The notes under the pieces: model-generated
Databases searched by the model: none
What the model saw: only the letters and a program-made list of their open reading frames with translations
What the model was told of the DNA's origin: nothing
Shown: piece after piece, positions 32,961 to 44,460 of the stretch
How the letters are laid out: each line of letters starts with the position of its first letter
Numbering within the stretch: position 1 is the stretch's first letter
From: Harmothoe impar
Lineage: Eukaryota > Annelida > Polychaeta > Phyllodocida > Polynoidae
Length of the DNA stretch: 64,000 nucleotides
NCBI GenBank assembly: GCA_947462335.1
Contig: OX381720.1
Span: 62,703,946 to 62,767,945, forward strand
Direction: 5' to 3'
Program-made: the position numbers and the translations under genes

Positions 32961-34199
32961 TTTCGGACGTTATGTGCATTGACGTACCATAAAAATTTCT
33001 CAACTGTAGTCTAATTGGACTTCTGACAGACTCATTTCTGGGGTACCTTAAACAACATTATCCGCGTCCAATAAAAATGGCGGACATCTGCAGTGGCAGG
33101 AAGCTTGTGCCTGACTCAGGGAATACTGCTTTATTGCCCTTTGTCATCATGATTTACGTTTGCAGCCCTGCTGAGGGACTCTTAATGATACCAAACCTTT
33201 AAGGATGCACAAACTTATAAGGTCCACATGATGCACGCATGTAATACTGGAGAGTTACTTAATGACGTTGCATTCATTTATCAAAAGAGCGCATTGCTGA
33301 TAATATTTTGATAGATTGCTGATGTGTGACCAACAAAAATATGAATATAGCCTTAAAAAGCTGCTTTCTAATATATTTGAACAATATGTCCTGTGATTCT
33401 TCTGACATTGGATGATGCAAACACCAATTGATACAGAATTAGGATTCTGCTAAAACCAATGTAAACTCAACTTATAATGCAAAGGTCTGTAGCACTGTGC
33501 GCATATAACATTACATTTGTAACATTACTAGAGTGCATGAAGCCCTGTAAGATAAGCACACTATCTGAACCCAGCACTGTTGAGATGATACATGTACATC
33601 ATGACAAGTGCATTTGAGCATGTTTCTTGTCTTTGACATTTTTATTGCTTTTATCAATAATCTTAATCCTGGTAATAAAACACCCAAGGCTTAATTTACA
33701 TAAATTACAGTATATATATGCCCATGTAGAAAGTTCCACCTTTCTTTATGCTTTTTATAACAACCTATGTAATCGTTGTTCACCTTTTACTTATATAAAC
33801 ATACACATCATAGTTAAGAAAATAACCTTTCTTTGTTCAATCATATTTGCTGATATTGTTTGTATTCCTTATTATTTGATCATTATATATTGATTTTATA
33901 TCTTGAATTAACCTTCTTCGTTTTTTTCTAATGCTACTTTGAAACATTTAGCGGAAACACAAATAGTAACAATCAAAGGCACAGTCAGTAACAAATAAAG
34001 TCAGCACCATCACTGGTTACCGTATTTGTTTCCTCTGTTGGTAGACTGTTTATTGTAGGTCTCATCAAATCCGGCCTCATTGTACATGGCTAGCTCTATG
34101 GCCGACCTCATCATGGAGGACGCCCAGGGTCTGAGCCGTAGCAGCGTCCTAGCGAATGGCTATCATTCTATATTTGTAAAACTTTTGAATGTATGAACT
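32961..34199. other. Intergenic, no gene recognised
   Basis: AT-rich. A CATGATGCACGCATG motif at 33227 belongs to the dispersed GATGCATG family. No coding sequence was supported. Confidence 0.4.
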
Positions 34200-34390
34200 T
34201 AAGGAAGTGGTCATTTTTTAAACAACAGGGGGGGTTGGTGGATTCGGTCACACTCATTTTCAACCTGCCTGGTGGGGGGGATGGAAAAAAATGTTGACCC
34301 CACTGCTGAGGGGACCAAAATAATTTTGACTCGAGTGTAAAAAAAATCCACCGACCCCCCCTGTTGTTGTAAAATGACCACTCCCTAATG
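34200..34390. mobile_element. MITE-like element (about 190 bp)
   Basis: The left end AGGAAGTGGTCATTTTTTAA, AACAACAGGGGGGG, and the right end CCCCCCCTGTTGTTG, AAAATGACCACTCCCT, are inverted copies. No coding capacity. Confidence 0.7.
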
Positions 34391-35234
34391 TTCAACCAAT
34401 TCATTATAATTTTGACACTTACAAATATATTCAATGCAATAGCAGGTGATGTGCTCATATATATGTGTATGGATTATTAAACCATTTGGATTGTAACAAC
34501 AATGGTTATAAAAATGTTAACAGATTGTGAGACAATCGATGAAAACTGCATCTATAAAGCAATGATTTTTATGCCAAACTTAAGAAAGAAATATTATATA
34601 TAGTGTGCTAGCTACATTTATATATTCTAGGTGAATCCAAGAGATCTAAGGTGCAGCTTCTCGAACAACTGAGAAATATTCCCATTTCCAACAGGGAATA
34701 TCTTATAAAGAGTTACAGACTCATAATATGATACTTTTGTTGTGCTTTTACATTGATACAACAGCCCTTTCAGCTATATTAGGTGACCAGTTTTCCTTAC
34801 ACCTAAGTCTACCTTCGAGCAAGTTGAATGATAAGAATGGGTTGCCCAAATACAGGACACAAGTTTCATCAACTCTAGCGTGGCCACAAGGTTTTGCTCA
34901 GCGAAGTGTTCAGGGGAAAAGTACACCCAACCTATCGCAAGTCCCATTTCCAATACGACCAATTCTAATGAATAAAGGTTGTATATGTCCGTATGATAAG
35001 TTTGTATACTGATGCCAATTTATAAACATTTCATCAGTGGTTCAGGTGGGATTGAGTGAAAAGTGAAACTAAATATAATATTGTCAGGAGAGGATATGGT
35101 GTAGCCAGAACAAACTCTCAAATCACACACCAGTCCTATGGACGTTCATGGACCGACATTTTAAGCATCATGCCGATCCTTTCGGGCATGTATTAGGCAC
35201 TAGCGAGATACTGGTGCTGCCACCAGGTGTTGCC
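34391..35234. other. Intergenic, no gene recognised
   Basis: AT-rich sequence. A GCATCATGCCGATCCTTT motif at about 35167 is a member of the dispersed family. The small open frames look random. Confidence 0.4.
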
Positions 35235-35855
35235 CTGGTACCAATTGTACCCCCCTTGTCACCAGCAACCAGCTCAGTCAAATCTCAGGTCCGAGATTAG
35301 GGTACAAACAGGGTGTGAGCATTGTAAGTGGGTTGTACCTGGGTATTCCTTATGTCACCTGTCCCTCATAGAGTAATGGTTAGCATGGTGGATTCATGAT
35401 GCAGAGGACCTAAGCTCAAATCCCGGTTCAAGTTATATCTTGGTGACCATACCATGGATTTACATTCTTATAATTATATCAAATATATTTTGCTTTGATA
35501 GGTTGAAGTGAGTAACAACCTTGAAATGATATCAATGAAATATCAATAGTCTTGGAACAATTTTTTTATTCCTATTTCTTCAAAGGAACTATATGTATAT
35601 GAATAAGAAAAGGTATTGTTTGTTAATGGTATGGTGAAAATATGTGGCCTGGGAGGGATTTGAGCTTAGGGCCTCTGCATCATGAATCCACCATGCTAAC
35701 CACTACTCTATGAGGGACAGGTGACATAAGTAATGCCCAGGTACAACCCACTGACAATACTCACACCCTGTTTGTACCCTAATTTTGGACCTGAGATTTG
35801 GCTGAGCTGGTTGCTGGAGGTTAGACTGGTTACACTGGTACCAATCAACATGGCG
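35235..35855. repeat. tRNA-derived inverted repeat element
   Basis: About 190 bp at 35235-35425 is repeated inverted at 35650-35855, with about 225 bp between. Each arm contains a tRNA-like stretch (TAGAGTAATGGTTAGCATGG, then CAAATCCC) and the GGTACAAACAGGGTGTGAG block. Two SINEs in head-to-head orientation or one foldback element would fit. Confidence 0.6.
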
Positions 35856-36064
35856 CTGTACACAGAACATCTTGCTAATGCGGAATACCCTCTGCAGGGT
35901 CGGCCTGATGCCAGTCACTGGCCCAGTTCTGCATCAACTCGCGTCACCACTCATTCTATAAGAAACCACCAGGTGGCAGCACCACATGTTCCCACCACTG
36001 ATTTCAGCAGGCCTCGAGTCGTGTCCCGACCTCATGGGGTTTTGTGAGTTGTTGGGTTTTTTTG

Positions 36065-36090
36065 CGGGGGGGGGGGGGGGGAGGGGGTCG
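36065..36090. repeat. G-run
   Basis: About 20 consecutive or nearly consecutive G residues, interrupted by one A. Potential G-quadruplex and assembly-error site. Confidence 0.9.
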
Positions 36091-36300
36091 ATATTAGCAG
36101 CAATAGGACTGAGTCTAGGTAGGTCTAGCTGGTGCACTCAGCAGCCTATAAGAACTGACAAAAAATGTACATATAATATCAAAGCTATCATTAGAACTAT
36201 ATCCTTTATGATCTTCTAAGATACTTTAATTGCGAGGATACTTCTCAACTAGGGTATATATTTCAAAATAATATTTACCTATCCTTCTTTATCTTACAGG

Positions 36301-36440
36301 AATAAAAAGCTGTGCAGATGCAAAAGCAGCTGGTTTGAACTTAGGTGTATACTACATCTATCTGATGATGCATTAATAGAGATGCAAATGTACTGATAGA
36401 TTAGATTAAATTAGATCATGATGATTGTGGATGAACGGTA
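36301..36440 (+). pseudogene. Degenerate FReD exon 1
   Basis: After an intact-looking ATCTTACAG acceptor, the sequence translates GIKSCADAKAAGLNLGVYYI, closely matching gene B exon 31040-31167. A frameshift and stop codons follow (near 36377 and 36397). The end GATGAACGGTAAAA still resembles the exon-donor junction. It marks a former third copy of the family. Confidence 0.8.
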
Positions 36441-36749
36441 AAATCCAAGCTAACAATTTTGTCTGTATGGGCCGTTCCGTATAGTAGTCATATGTATAAA
36501 ATCATGACTATCCTGACAAAAAGAAAATTGGCTGTATGGCATTGACTGGTTGGTTGATAGCAGAGGTTTTATCCGCATTATGCACACGTAGACTGAACTG
36601 TCTGAAATGTTTACAATTTCGTTGAAGGTACTTTTTTTTGCGTGATATTGATGTTCATAAATCCAGTGGTATAGAGGATATTAGTGCCAGTCTTACAAAC
36701 TAAATCAACTATTGTCTACACAATGTTTCATTCCCTAATGCATGGGCCT

Positions 36750-37083
36750 CTACAACCGTTATACCTCTGCCCAAAGGCGGTAACGAGCGGGACATAACAA
36801 ATTGGCGCCCAATATCACTCTTACCTATGCAAAGTAAAGTAATGGAGCGCATAGTTTACCAACAATTGTATACTAGACTCGAGGGAAACGAATTGCTCTC
36901 TAATTGCCAATACTGCTTCCGCATGTGTAGGGGGATAAATGATGCTGTTTTTAAGCGATTTAATGATATCTACCAGAGTGATAGAAGTCCTCTTGTCGCT
37001 TGTTTCCTGGATGTGCGGCAGGCGTTCGATTATATACACCATTGGGAGCTCCTCCTCCCCCTCCACCTGATCCAAAATGCTAG
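36750..37083 (+). pseudogene. LINE reverse transcriptase fragment
   Basis: A continuous frame reads VIPLPKGGNERDITNWRPIS, LEGNELLSNCQYCFR and ACFLDVRQAFDYIHH. These are the early fingers and palm blocks of non-LTR retrotransposon RTs, including the first catalytic aspartate region (FLDVxxAFD). It ends after about 110 residues; the YADD block and endonuclease are absent. A 5' and 3' truncated relic. Confidence 0.85.
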
Positions 37084-37499
37084 GTGAATAGCCACTCCAT
37101 CCCACCTCCCCCCTCAGTGCCTAACCATGCTCTGTGGTTGTGTTACTGGTGAGTGCCACTCTGAGACTAAAGGTTATAAGGCCTCAGTGCCTTTGGGTCT
37201 GACCAGGGGTCAACATGGTACAATGAGAGACGGGTATGGATTTATCAAGCATTAATATTGCTTATTCTCAATATATGAGAGGTGCACTCTATAAGATTTT
37301 AACTGTGAATGGTATATAAAGGTGTACATGATAGATTAGTAGCATAAATATTGCCCCCCCATTAAGTCACCATTGGTCACAAAGAGCAGCTAGGAGATAA
37401 GCTCAAACATGGGATTTTTTCATTCCAGCTCTCATCGGGATGGCGCTACCTCTTATAAAAAGCATTCTACGAATATAGCAACACTCATTCGGTGGCACC
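37084..37499. other. Intergenic, no gene recognised
   Basis: Non-coding between the RT relic and the next degenerate frame. Nothing recognised. Confidence 0.4.
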
Positions 37500-38546
37500 A
37501 TGTCCTACAAGCGACTGGCACTGGTCGATCCAGAGCTAGTGGGACAGAGGCGACACGACCAACATGCTGTCGGTCCTGTTGCTAGTACTCTAGACTCTGC
37601 TTGCACTCCAGCTGGGCTTGCCATCGCTCCTCTGTCTTCTACATCTGGTGCCACACCGGCACCGGCAGCAACGTCGTCATCGTCGGTCGGCAGCGGCGGC
37701 CCGGGACTCAGAGGTCCCAGTGTATACCTCCATCACGCTGGTGTTGGTGAGACTGCCCCCACTCCACCTACTCTAGAGGTGGGAGCCGCTCACCACTACG
37801 AGAAAGCTCAGCACTCACTTCACCCCGATTCTGCGCTCCTTGAGGTCCTTCAGTTTGCCACTTAGATCACGTCTTGAGTGACCTCACCCTCAAGTCACGA
37901 GAAACGATGGTTCGCTTCAGGAAGGTGCTCAACAAACTCCAGTTCCTCATCAAGCGCCCCACAACCAACCCCTCAGCCGTGACACTGGGAGCGGTATCTA
38001 AGGGCAGCCGGGACACACCAACACCTGATACAACACTGCGCAACTCCCTGCTGGCGCAAGTTCCAATGAAGACACAAACTAAAATAACCAAGTAATTCCA
38101 CAGACTGTCAGAATCAAAGCTGGTGGAGTGGGACAAATGTAAGGACCTGTTGACCATTGATGGTAAACCAATGTGCTCCACCGGTATCAATATCATTGAT
38201 CTGCGGAATGACGTCAGTCGATTTTGCAAGTTGGTGGACAGACCACCGTGTCAAGTGGCGTTCAGAAGTGTTCTCGGTGAAGTGGACCCGACTGGAAACA
38301 CCATCTGCAATGCCTTGTATAAGAGCTCGATCTGGGAGTCCGCCCAATGCGCAGGCCACCAGAAGCAGAAGCGGAAGCAGAGATCAGCACGCACCACTGC
38401 TGTTCAGTGCCTCTGAGGACAATGACGGTTATGGCGACGAAGATGGTGACTTGTCATCAGGCCTAAGCTACACAACAAGAAGGGAAAATCCAGGAATCGT
38501 ACACATACCCCCCAGGCGGGCACTCCTGTGCAATGGGCAAGTCTAG
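37500..38546 (+). pseudogene. Degenerate open frame, probably transposon-derived
   Basis: A first frame (MSYKRLALVDPELVGQ, then a Ser/Thr/Pro/Ala-rich stretch) stops at 37865. A second frame (VRFRKVLNKLQFLIKRP) continues to a stop at 38095. The same frame goes on with LTIDGKPMCSTGINIIDLRN to 38416. One frame change and one stop therefore separate pieces of what was a single coding sequence. The tail is basic (HQKQKRKQRS). Its GC content exceeds that of the neighbours. I cannot assign a family; a mobile-element ORF is my guess from the decay and context. Confidence 0.4.
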
Positions 38547-38639
38547 GTGGCTCAGCAAAAAGGAAAAGTTGAGAAGACGCATCGTATTGAAAGACACCAG
38601 TGTCAAGTCACCAGCCGCTTAAAACCAGCGTAACAAAAC

Positions 38640-41118
38640 TCAAAACAAAACTCAACAATAGCCAAACTGTGCCTCTGTGTACCCATATTTTTGACCATGT
38701 CACGGTGTCAAGTTTCAGCCAGAAGACTGTGTTGCCCTGTCGATTTTATATTTGTGAAGAATATTTTAGGACCTTATGAAAAAGTCTGTGTCTGTCTATT
38801 TTTAAAACCCCCTTGTTGCTGTGTTGCATGTGTCAACTTTTACCCCATGTAGAGGCACCAAACTGCCTGCGACTACACGCTAATGTGGCTCTCCACAACC
38901 ATTAAGCGTTTTTCCAATCCAGCTCACTCTATTTGAAACCAAGACTTCCACCGTCCCTGGCCCAAATCAGTGAGATGAAAAAGTCAGTAAACCATTTAAA
39001 TGATCCATTGAATCAACAAGTTGACTTCAACCAGTATACACCTAAATGAACTAGCGGAGGCTCAACACATGTCTCACATTAGACACAGTACCAGTGTGGT
39101 TGTATATTAACCCTTTAAGTTAAAGTAGGGTGGCCGGAGGATTTTTGAAAATTAATTACACATATGTTTATCATATATGTCTAGAATGCCTCAATATTCG
39201 CATTTAACAGATTTTCATTGTTATGTTGATCTAGCAAGTAGGTAACTAATGGTAGCTGATTACATATACCTCACCCCTCCAGCCTTTCTGACAGATCTGA
39301 AGGCAGGCACATGTTACATACATAAGTCAAATGCCTCCCTCATGGCCCAGTCCTGCCGCAGTGTCTAAAGTATGCACTAATTGCTATCATTGAATCTCTC
39401 TGTAGCTCTATGTCAGAGTGGCCCTCTAGTGTTATAATATGAAGTTAATACTTAAGATTGGGGTCTGAGACCCCCATATGACCCCCAGCAGATAGGCTGA
39501 CGCTGGCTGGCGCTAGGGCCTTTAATTTCCATTTAAAATGTACCAAATTAGGTTAATTAAGATCTTTATTTGGCAATTTGCCAAAAATTGCCAATTCAGA
39601 ATTTCTATACAAATCTTAAGTTACAAATATATAATTTTAAGTGCTCTATCTACCATACAAATAATTTTACCTGCACAAAATAAATCATACTGGTGTGTAC
39701 CTGTATTCAATACCATTATAACAAAAAAGGAATCGCATTGATACATGAATTTGCCATTGCACAGTGTGAATTCTCCCAACTGACAGTTAGGAGAATCACT
39801 CAATTATACAGCTCAAAACAGGCTCGAAATGTGAAGATCTGTCAACATTGCCCCTGGATTACATTATGTAATACAATTTATTGTGCTTATTCCAGCTGCT
39901 ATATGATGGATCCATTCAATATCTCTTGATATCAAGTTACTAGAAGTCTTGTTCTGCTTCCTACTTAAAATGGTAAGACATCTTAAATGGGTCATTTAGC
40001 ATAGTATCAGATACGGACAGCGAGATCGGTCAGACCCTCCAGCCACCCTACTTTAAGGACGACATGTTGCTAATAGATGACATTTGCGTTATGATGCACT
40101 AATACTGCCCTCGCAAGCAACTTGCTGGTGCTGCATTGGTGCATCAGCACCACAGGGGAGTGTATCAACCCCATAGGGTGGGAAAGTGGCTTGAATTCTG
40201 CTCTACATTCACGTATTATGCCATCCTCAAGGGTTAAGATACAGCCCCAGGGATAACGGGTGTAACAGGGGCTGGCAGCACTCACTAATACATATAATGT
40301 ATTATAACCCTTTACAGACAGCATGACCAGGACAACATCTGTTTCCTTAATGCTACAAATACATTGGCCCTGCACTCGTGCATCATGCCAGTCATTTGGG
40401 AGTGTATCAACCCAGTAGGGTCCATCCTGAGGCATGCCTAGAGATTTGGCATGACCAGGACCGACGCATTTGGAAGGCGTATAGCAGAGTGTATTAAGGC
40501 ACTAATACGGTCAATGAACTGTAGACCATACTGTGAACGTAAATATTTTCACGCGCGTAGAGCGCAGAACATAGGTCCCCGCCAGTCCTACAATTTGTGA
40601 CGTCATAACATGACAACAACCGGCCGTTGATTCAGGGTTCTTTGGCGATTTTTGGATGACAATACTGCCATTTCAATGTCAATATTGTAAAATATTTTAC
40701 TCACATTTCATAGTAATCATCCTATTCTACACTTGGTTTGAATGAAATTTGCAATGCAAAGGGTTTTAACTACTTTTAAACGCCACACGTGATTGTTTTT
40801 TTTGATAGAGCAGACAATTCAATATGGCGGATTTCAAAAATGACGTAATGTGTATTGATACACAGGTACTATGTTTTGATTTTAAATAGAATATAAAGGG
40901 GGGTTAGGGGGCACAGCTCCCGATATAAAGCGGAAAAATATACATTTCAGGTGACAAAGGGGGGTTTTGGGGCTTTGCCCCCGAAAAAACGAGAAAACAA
41001 TACTTCAAAAATGTGTAATCATTACTCCAAGTCCAGCCTTTGTAGTTCTGGCACTACAGGTCATCTGACCCCTCAAAATGTCAATTTTAGTCTAGTCCAC
41101 AGTTCTTGTCCTTTTTCT
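38640..41118. other. Intergenic, no gene recognised
   Basis: Mostly AT-rich. Members of the dispersed CATCATGCC family appear at about 40382. GGGGTTTTGGGGCTTTGCCCCC near 40960 is a short hairpin. No supported coding sequence. Confidence 0.4.
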
Positions 41119-41124
41119 GGTAGA
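41119..41124. repeat. Left 6-bp target site duplication of E2
   Basis: GGTAGA directly before the AGTAGTATAG terminus; it matches 53786-53791 exactly. Confidence 0.92.
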
Positions 41125-41640
41125 AGTAGTATAGTATGTATCGGAACGGGACTATAGTTAAGTACTGTTTATTACTCAATCGACATGCAGCCAATCAGAG
41201 GCCTCCATTTGGTCACGTGACCGGAAGTGACCTACTTAGGGGATTAGTGGTGACGTCACGTGACCTAGTTAGCCAATCAGAGGCCTCCATTTGGTCACGT
41301 GACCGGAAGTGACCTACTTAGGGGATTAGCGGTGCATTCTGGGTAACCCTGCAGCCAATCAGAGGCCTCCATTGGGTGACCGGAAGTGACCTACTTAGGG
41401 GATGGTGCATTCTGGGTAACCTACTGACCTACTTAGGGGACCGGAAGTGACGTCATATGACCTAATTTAGGATCACGTGATCGGAAGTGACCTGATGAGT
41501 CACGTGACCGGAAGTGACGTCACACGACTTAATGGCCAACCGGAAGCGACCTGATTGATCACGTGACCGGAAGAAGAAGAAGTTGTTTTTTTTGTTTAGG
41601 ATCCCGTGACTGGAAGCGACGTCGTCACATGAGTGACGCT
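41125..41640. repeat. E2 left terminal inverted repeat
   Basis: At least 450 bp matching the right TIR with few differences. It is dense in GGTCACGTGACCGGAAGTGA, CCTACTTAGGGGATTAG and AGCCAATCAGAGGCCTCC units. Confidence 0.92.
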
Positions 41641-41805
41641 TTAAGAGACTGCGCGACTTACTAGTAAAAGAAGCCGTATGATAATAAAAACACAACAATA
41701 TTTTCTTTTAATTTTTTTTTATTTATTTTTTTTTCAATCTTGATAAACACTCTATTTTTGAAAAGATGCACACGCTTATTTTTTTTTTTTTTTTTTTTTT
41801 TTTTT

Positions 41806-44460
41806 TCATATCTCTAAAGGACTCGTTGTCACACCGTCAGAATGCACGCGACGCTTATAATACAAGTAGCGCACGCCGTCTTTCTCTATGGTGTAGGTGA
41901 CCATTTTGTTTCGCACCACTTTGAAATTTCTATTTACAGCAATGAGAGTTTTTCGTTGGCGAAGAACATCCAAGAAGGCGTCTGGTTCCTGGGGGTTTTG
42001 TTTCTTCTGTACGCCTTTTGCACTCCATTTTTTGGATTTTCTTTCACCGGTGTCGCTGACTCGATCGTAGCAAATGTAAGTCTTAGGGTTGAGACTTAGG
42101 ATCCCGTCACCTTCCCACTCCGCTTTCATGAGCCCCGAAGTTCTCAGATCGTGAAGGTACCGTCTCTCACAACATCCGCCGGGCGGCGCACACCATTCTC
42201 GCACTCTTTCCGTTTTTGTCTTCACGAAAAGCTCTAAGTGCTCGTTGCACACCGCTGTCGGAAGCCACTTTCGTTTCTCTCTGAAGTACGTCTCTCTCAG
42301 GCGAGGTTTCACTAGGTCATCCAACGTGGCACCGCTGAGAGCCATGTAAAGACTGTCGGTGTCCATTTGACAAAGGGCATAATCGCGCCGATCGACGAAT
42401 CTATCCAAGAAGTCGTATGTGAACTCTAACATTTTCAACTTCGCGTACTGGTATACCATGAACCCTATCTGAATAGGGAGGTTGTTCTTGACCGTTTTCG
42501 GTTGTAGTTCGACTTCAAACAGATCGGAAGTCAACTCGGACGCCTTTTTGAAGCGCCACGAATTGGCCAATAGTTCGAACTTCCGACTGTCAGTGTATCT
42601 CACCGCCGTGTGTTTTTCTTTGTTGCAGATTGTTTTACCGTACGTAGCGTTTCCCATTAACTTGTAACAGTCTGACAGAATTTTCTCGTTCTCGTTCACG
42701 TCGCCACGTCTTCGCGCCGCCGTCACTTCGTCCGCGAAACCGGCAAAGGAGCGTTTAGGTAGGTATTCTACCACCAGCTGCACTTTGGTGACTATCAAAC
42801 CGTGCTCTAAATACCACTTGAGAAGCGGCGTTCCCAAGAGAATATTTTTTCCGTGGTAACTCCCTATCAGACATCTCTGAGGCGTGCTCAACAGCTTTTC
42901 TTCCTGCGCAAAGTCTGACATGTGAGGGCCTATGTCCGATTTTGAAACGGTCGCGTTCTTGAAAACGGGGGTCATTTCTTCGAAGTACTCTCGTAGGTGA
43001 GGCGGCGTAGTGATGTCCACTTGAACTAAACCGAACATTTTCTCCTCTTTCACAGCGGAAAGGATGTCGCTCTCGCTCATCGCGTTTCGAGACACTTTCA
43101 AAGCGTCAACCTTCCAGCGTTGTTGGGAGGCCTTGACCCGCTCATCTCGACGCTTCATCTCTCGCCATTCGCACTCCCACACGACGACCAGCTTGTAACC
43201 TAACGCTTTCAAGTAAGCGCTTACTCTGGTCGTTCTGTCGCGTCTCTCCTCTCTCAGTGAAGCGCACTGATATCGGTGCGACGGTATGCACTCGTGAGCG
43301 TGGAACCAACACCCGTGAAACTGGAAAACCGTATTAGAGGCCGCGTGAAATCCGTCCACGCGAATTCTCCGACAGCCTACCGCCATCTCGCCGCCGTTCA
43401 GAGCGTGGCGCAGTTTCACGTCGCGGTCGTGCTCTACGAAGCGTAACCACTCCAAAGCGCTGTGAGAGTTTCTTTGCCTGATTTCGGGCTTGAACTCGGT
43501 CTCGGGCCGTCTCACCGCGTAATAGCCCGTGCAGTGCGCTTCGCTCATGCAGCGCAAGTACAGTGAGTTAGCGTCTAGTCCTAGGATGTGTTGGCACGGT
43601 CTCGCTTCTTCGCCGTACTTGTGCTCCCTTATCCGCGTGGTGCCCTTCTCGTGAAATCTATGGAAGATGATGGAAGGACCGCCGACTAGATTCTCTTTGA
43701 TCAGAGCGTGGAGGACGGCGTCGAACTGGGGAAACGTTGTGAACGCGTCTTCTAGGTTTTGGAAGAGGAAGCGTAAAGTCAAACCGGCGAGAGAAACTCC
43801 GTCTTTCAACATGTCGATGCCGCGATCTTGGAAAAATTTAGCGTGATTTTTCAGAGCTTCTATGAAAGGTTTCACGTCTTTGTTGTTGTAGTGGATCAAG
43901 TAGTCTTCCATAGTTTGCATCTTCTCGTCGGACCAAACTTTCTGACATGCGGCGTAGTCGGATTCGGACATTTTGACGCCCGTCAGCTCGCTGTCGAAAG
44001 CCGATCTCGGCGGCAGCGTTCTGTTTGCCAGTTTCCTGGTAGACGTCATCCATTCATAAGGAAAGTGACCTTTCTCTTCGTTCCTGGTGAAAGCTCGCAA
44101 ATAGGTCGCGTAGTTGTAACCGGGTGCCAAATAGTTGACTACGTCCAAGAAAACCGTGTGCTGTGTGTAAACCGCCAAGTATTGATTGCTTCTCTTTATG
44201 ACGCTGAATTCTTGGTTTCTTCGGTCTCCGGAGGCGAAGAACGAGTGAAGGCGTATTTTGATCAGGTTCAAGTCGTAACGCCCCGAGTTGAAGCCCACCA
44301 CTGGAGCTTGACGGATGTATCTCAGAAGACGCTTCTTCAGTTGAACTAACGGGTGTCTGGTCTGAGCCGCAGCGAAGCCGCCTGGAGAAGGGGTGGTGAA
44401 CGTCGCCTCCTCCAGCAGGAGAGCTTCACCTATCGCCGCATCTAACTTCGCTAACGTCGG
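41806..44460 (-). CDS. E2 polymerase fragment: exonuclease II-III and polymerase domain
   Basis: An open run of over 830 residues. Counting from the M at 44301: an ExoII-like GFNSGRYDLN (3-12); an ExoIII-like YNNKDV (138-143); polymerase motif A LDANSLY (242-248); a Cys/His segment FHGCWFHAHEC (328-338) that in related polymerases belongs to an endonuclease-like insert; motif B KLMGNATYG (547-555); and motif C DTDS (647-650). All the catalytic aspartates expected in motifs A and C are present, which suggests recent loss of function elsewhere in the gene. The end lies about 100 bp inside the left TIR. Confidence 0.9.
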   Translation of the reverse strand, partial: PTLAKLDAAIGEALLLEEATFTTPSPGGFAAAQTRHPLVQLKKRLLRYIRQAPVVGFNSGRYDLNLIKIRLHSFFASGDRRNQEFSVIKRSNQYLAVYTQHTVFLDVVNYLAPGYNYATYLRAFTRNEEKGHFPYEWMTSTRKLANRTLPPRSAFDSELTGVKMSESDYAACQKVWSDEKMQTMEDYLIHYNNKDVKPFIEALKNHAKFFQDRGIDMLKDGVSLAGLTLRFLFQNLEDAFTTFPQFDAVLHALIKENLVGGPSIIFHRFHEKGTTRIREHKYGEEARPCQHILGLDANSLYLRCMSEAHCTGYYAVRRPETEFKPEIRQRNSHSALEWLRFVEHDRDVKLRHALNGGEMAVGCRRIRVDGFHAASNTVFQFHGCWFHAHECIPSHRYQCASLREERRDRTTRVSAYLKALGYKLVVVWECEWREMKRRDERVKASQQRWKVDALKVSRNAMSESDILSAVKEEKMFGLVQVDITTPPHLREYFEEMTPVFKNATVSKSDIGPHMSDFAQEEKLLSTPQRCLIGSYHGKNILLGTPLLKWYLEHGLIVTKVQLVVEYLPKRSFAGFADEVTAARRRGDVNENEKILSDCYKLMGNATYGKTICNKEKHTAVRYTDSRKFELLANSWRFKKASELTSDLFEVELQPKTVKNNLPIQIGFMVYQYAKLKMLEFTYDFLDRFVDRRDYALCQMDTDSLYMALSGATLDDLVKPRLRETYFREKRKWLPTAVCNEHLELFVKTKTERVREWCAPPGGCCERRYLHDLRTSGLMKAEWEGDGILSLNPKTYICYDRVSDTGERKSKKWSAKGVQKKQNPQEPDAFLDVLRQRKTLIAVNRNFKVVRNKMVTYTIEKDGVRYLYYKRRVHSDGVTTSPLEI

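Noticed and set aside
34728..35012. 94-codon plus-strand frame
   Set aside because: No splice context, no recognisable motif, composition like the surrounding intergenic DNA.
43828..44349. 173-codon plus-strand frame over the polymerase
   Set aside because: Antisense shadow of the polymerase exonuclease region.
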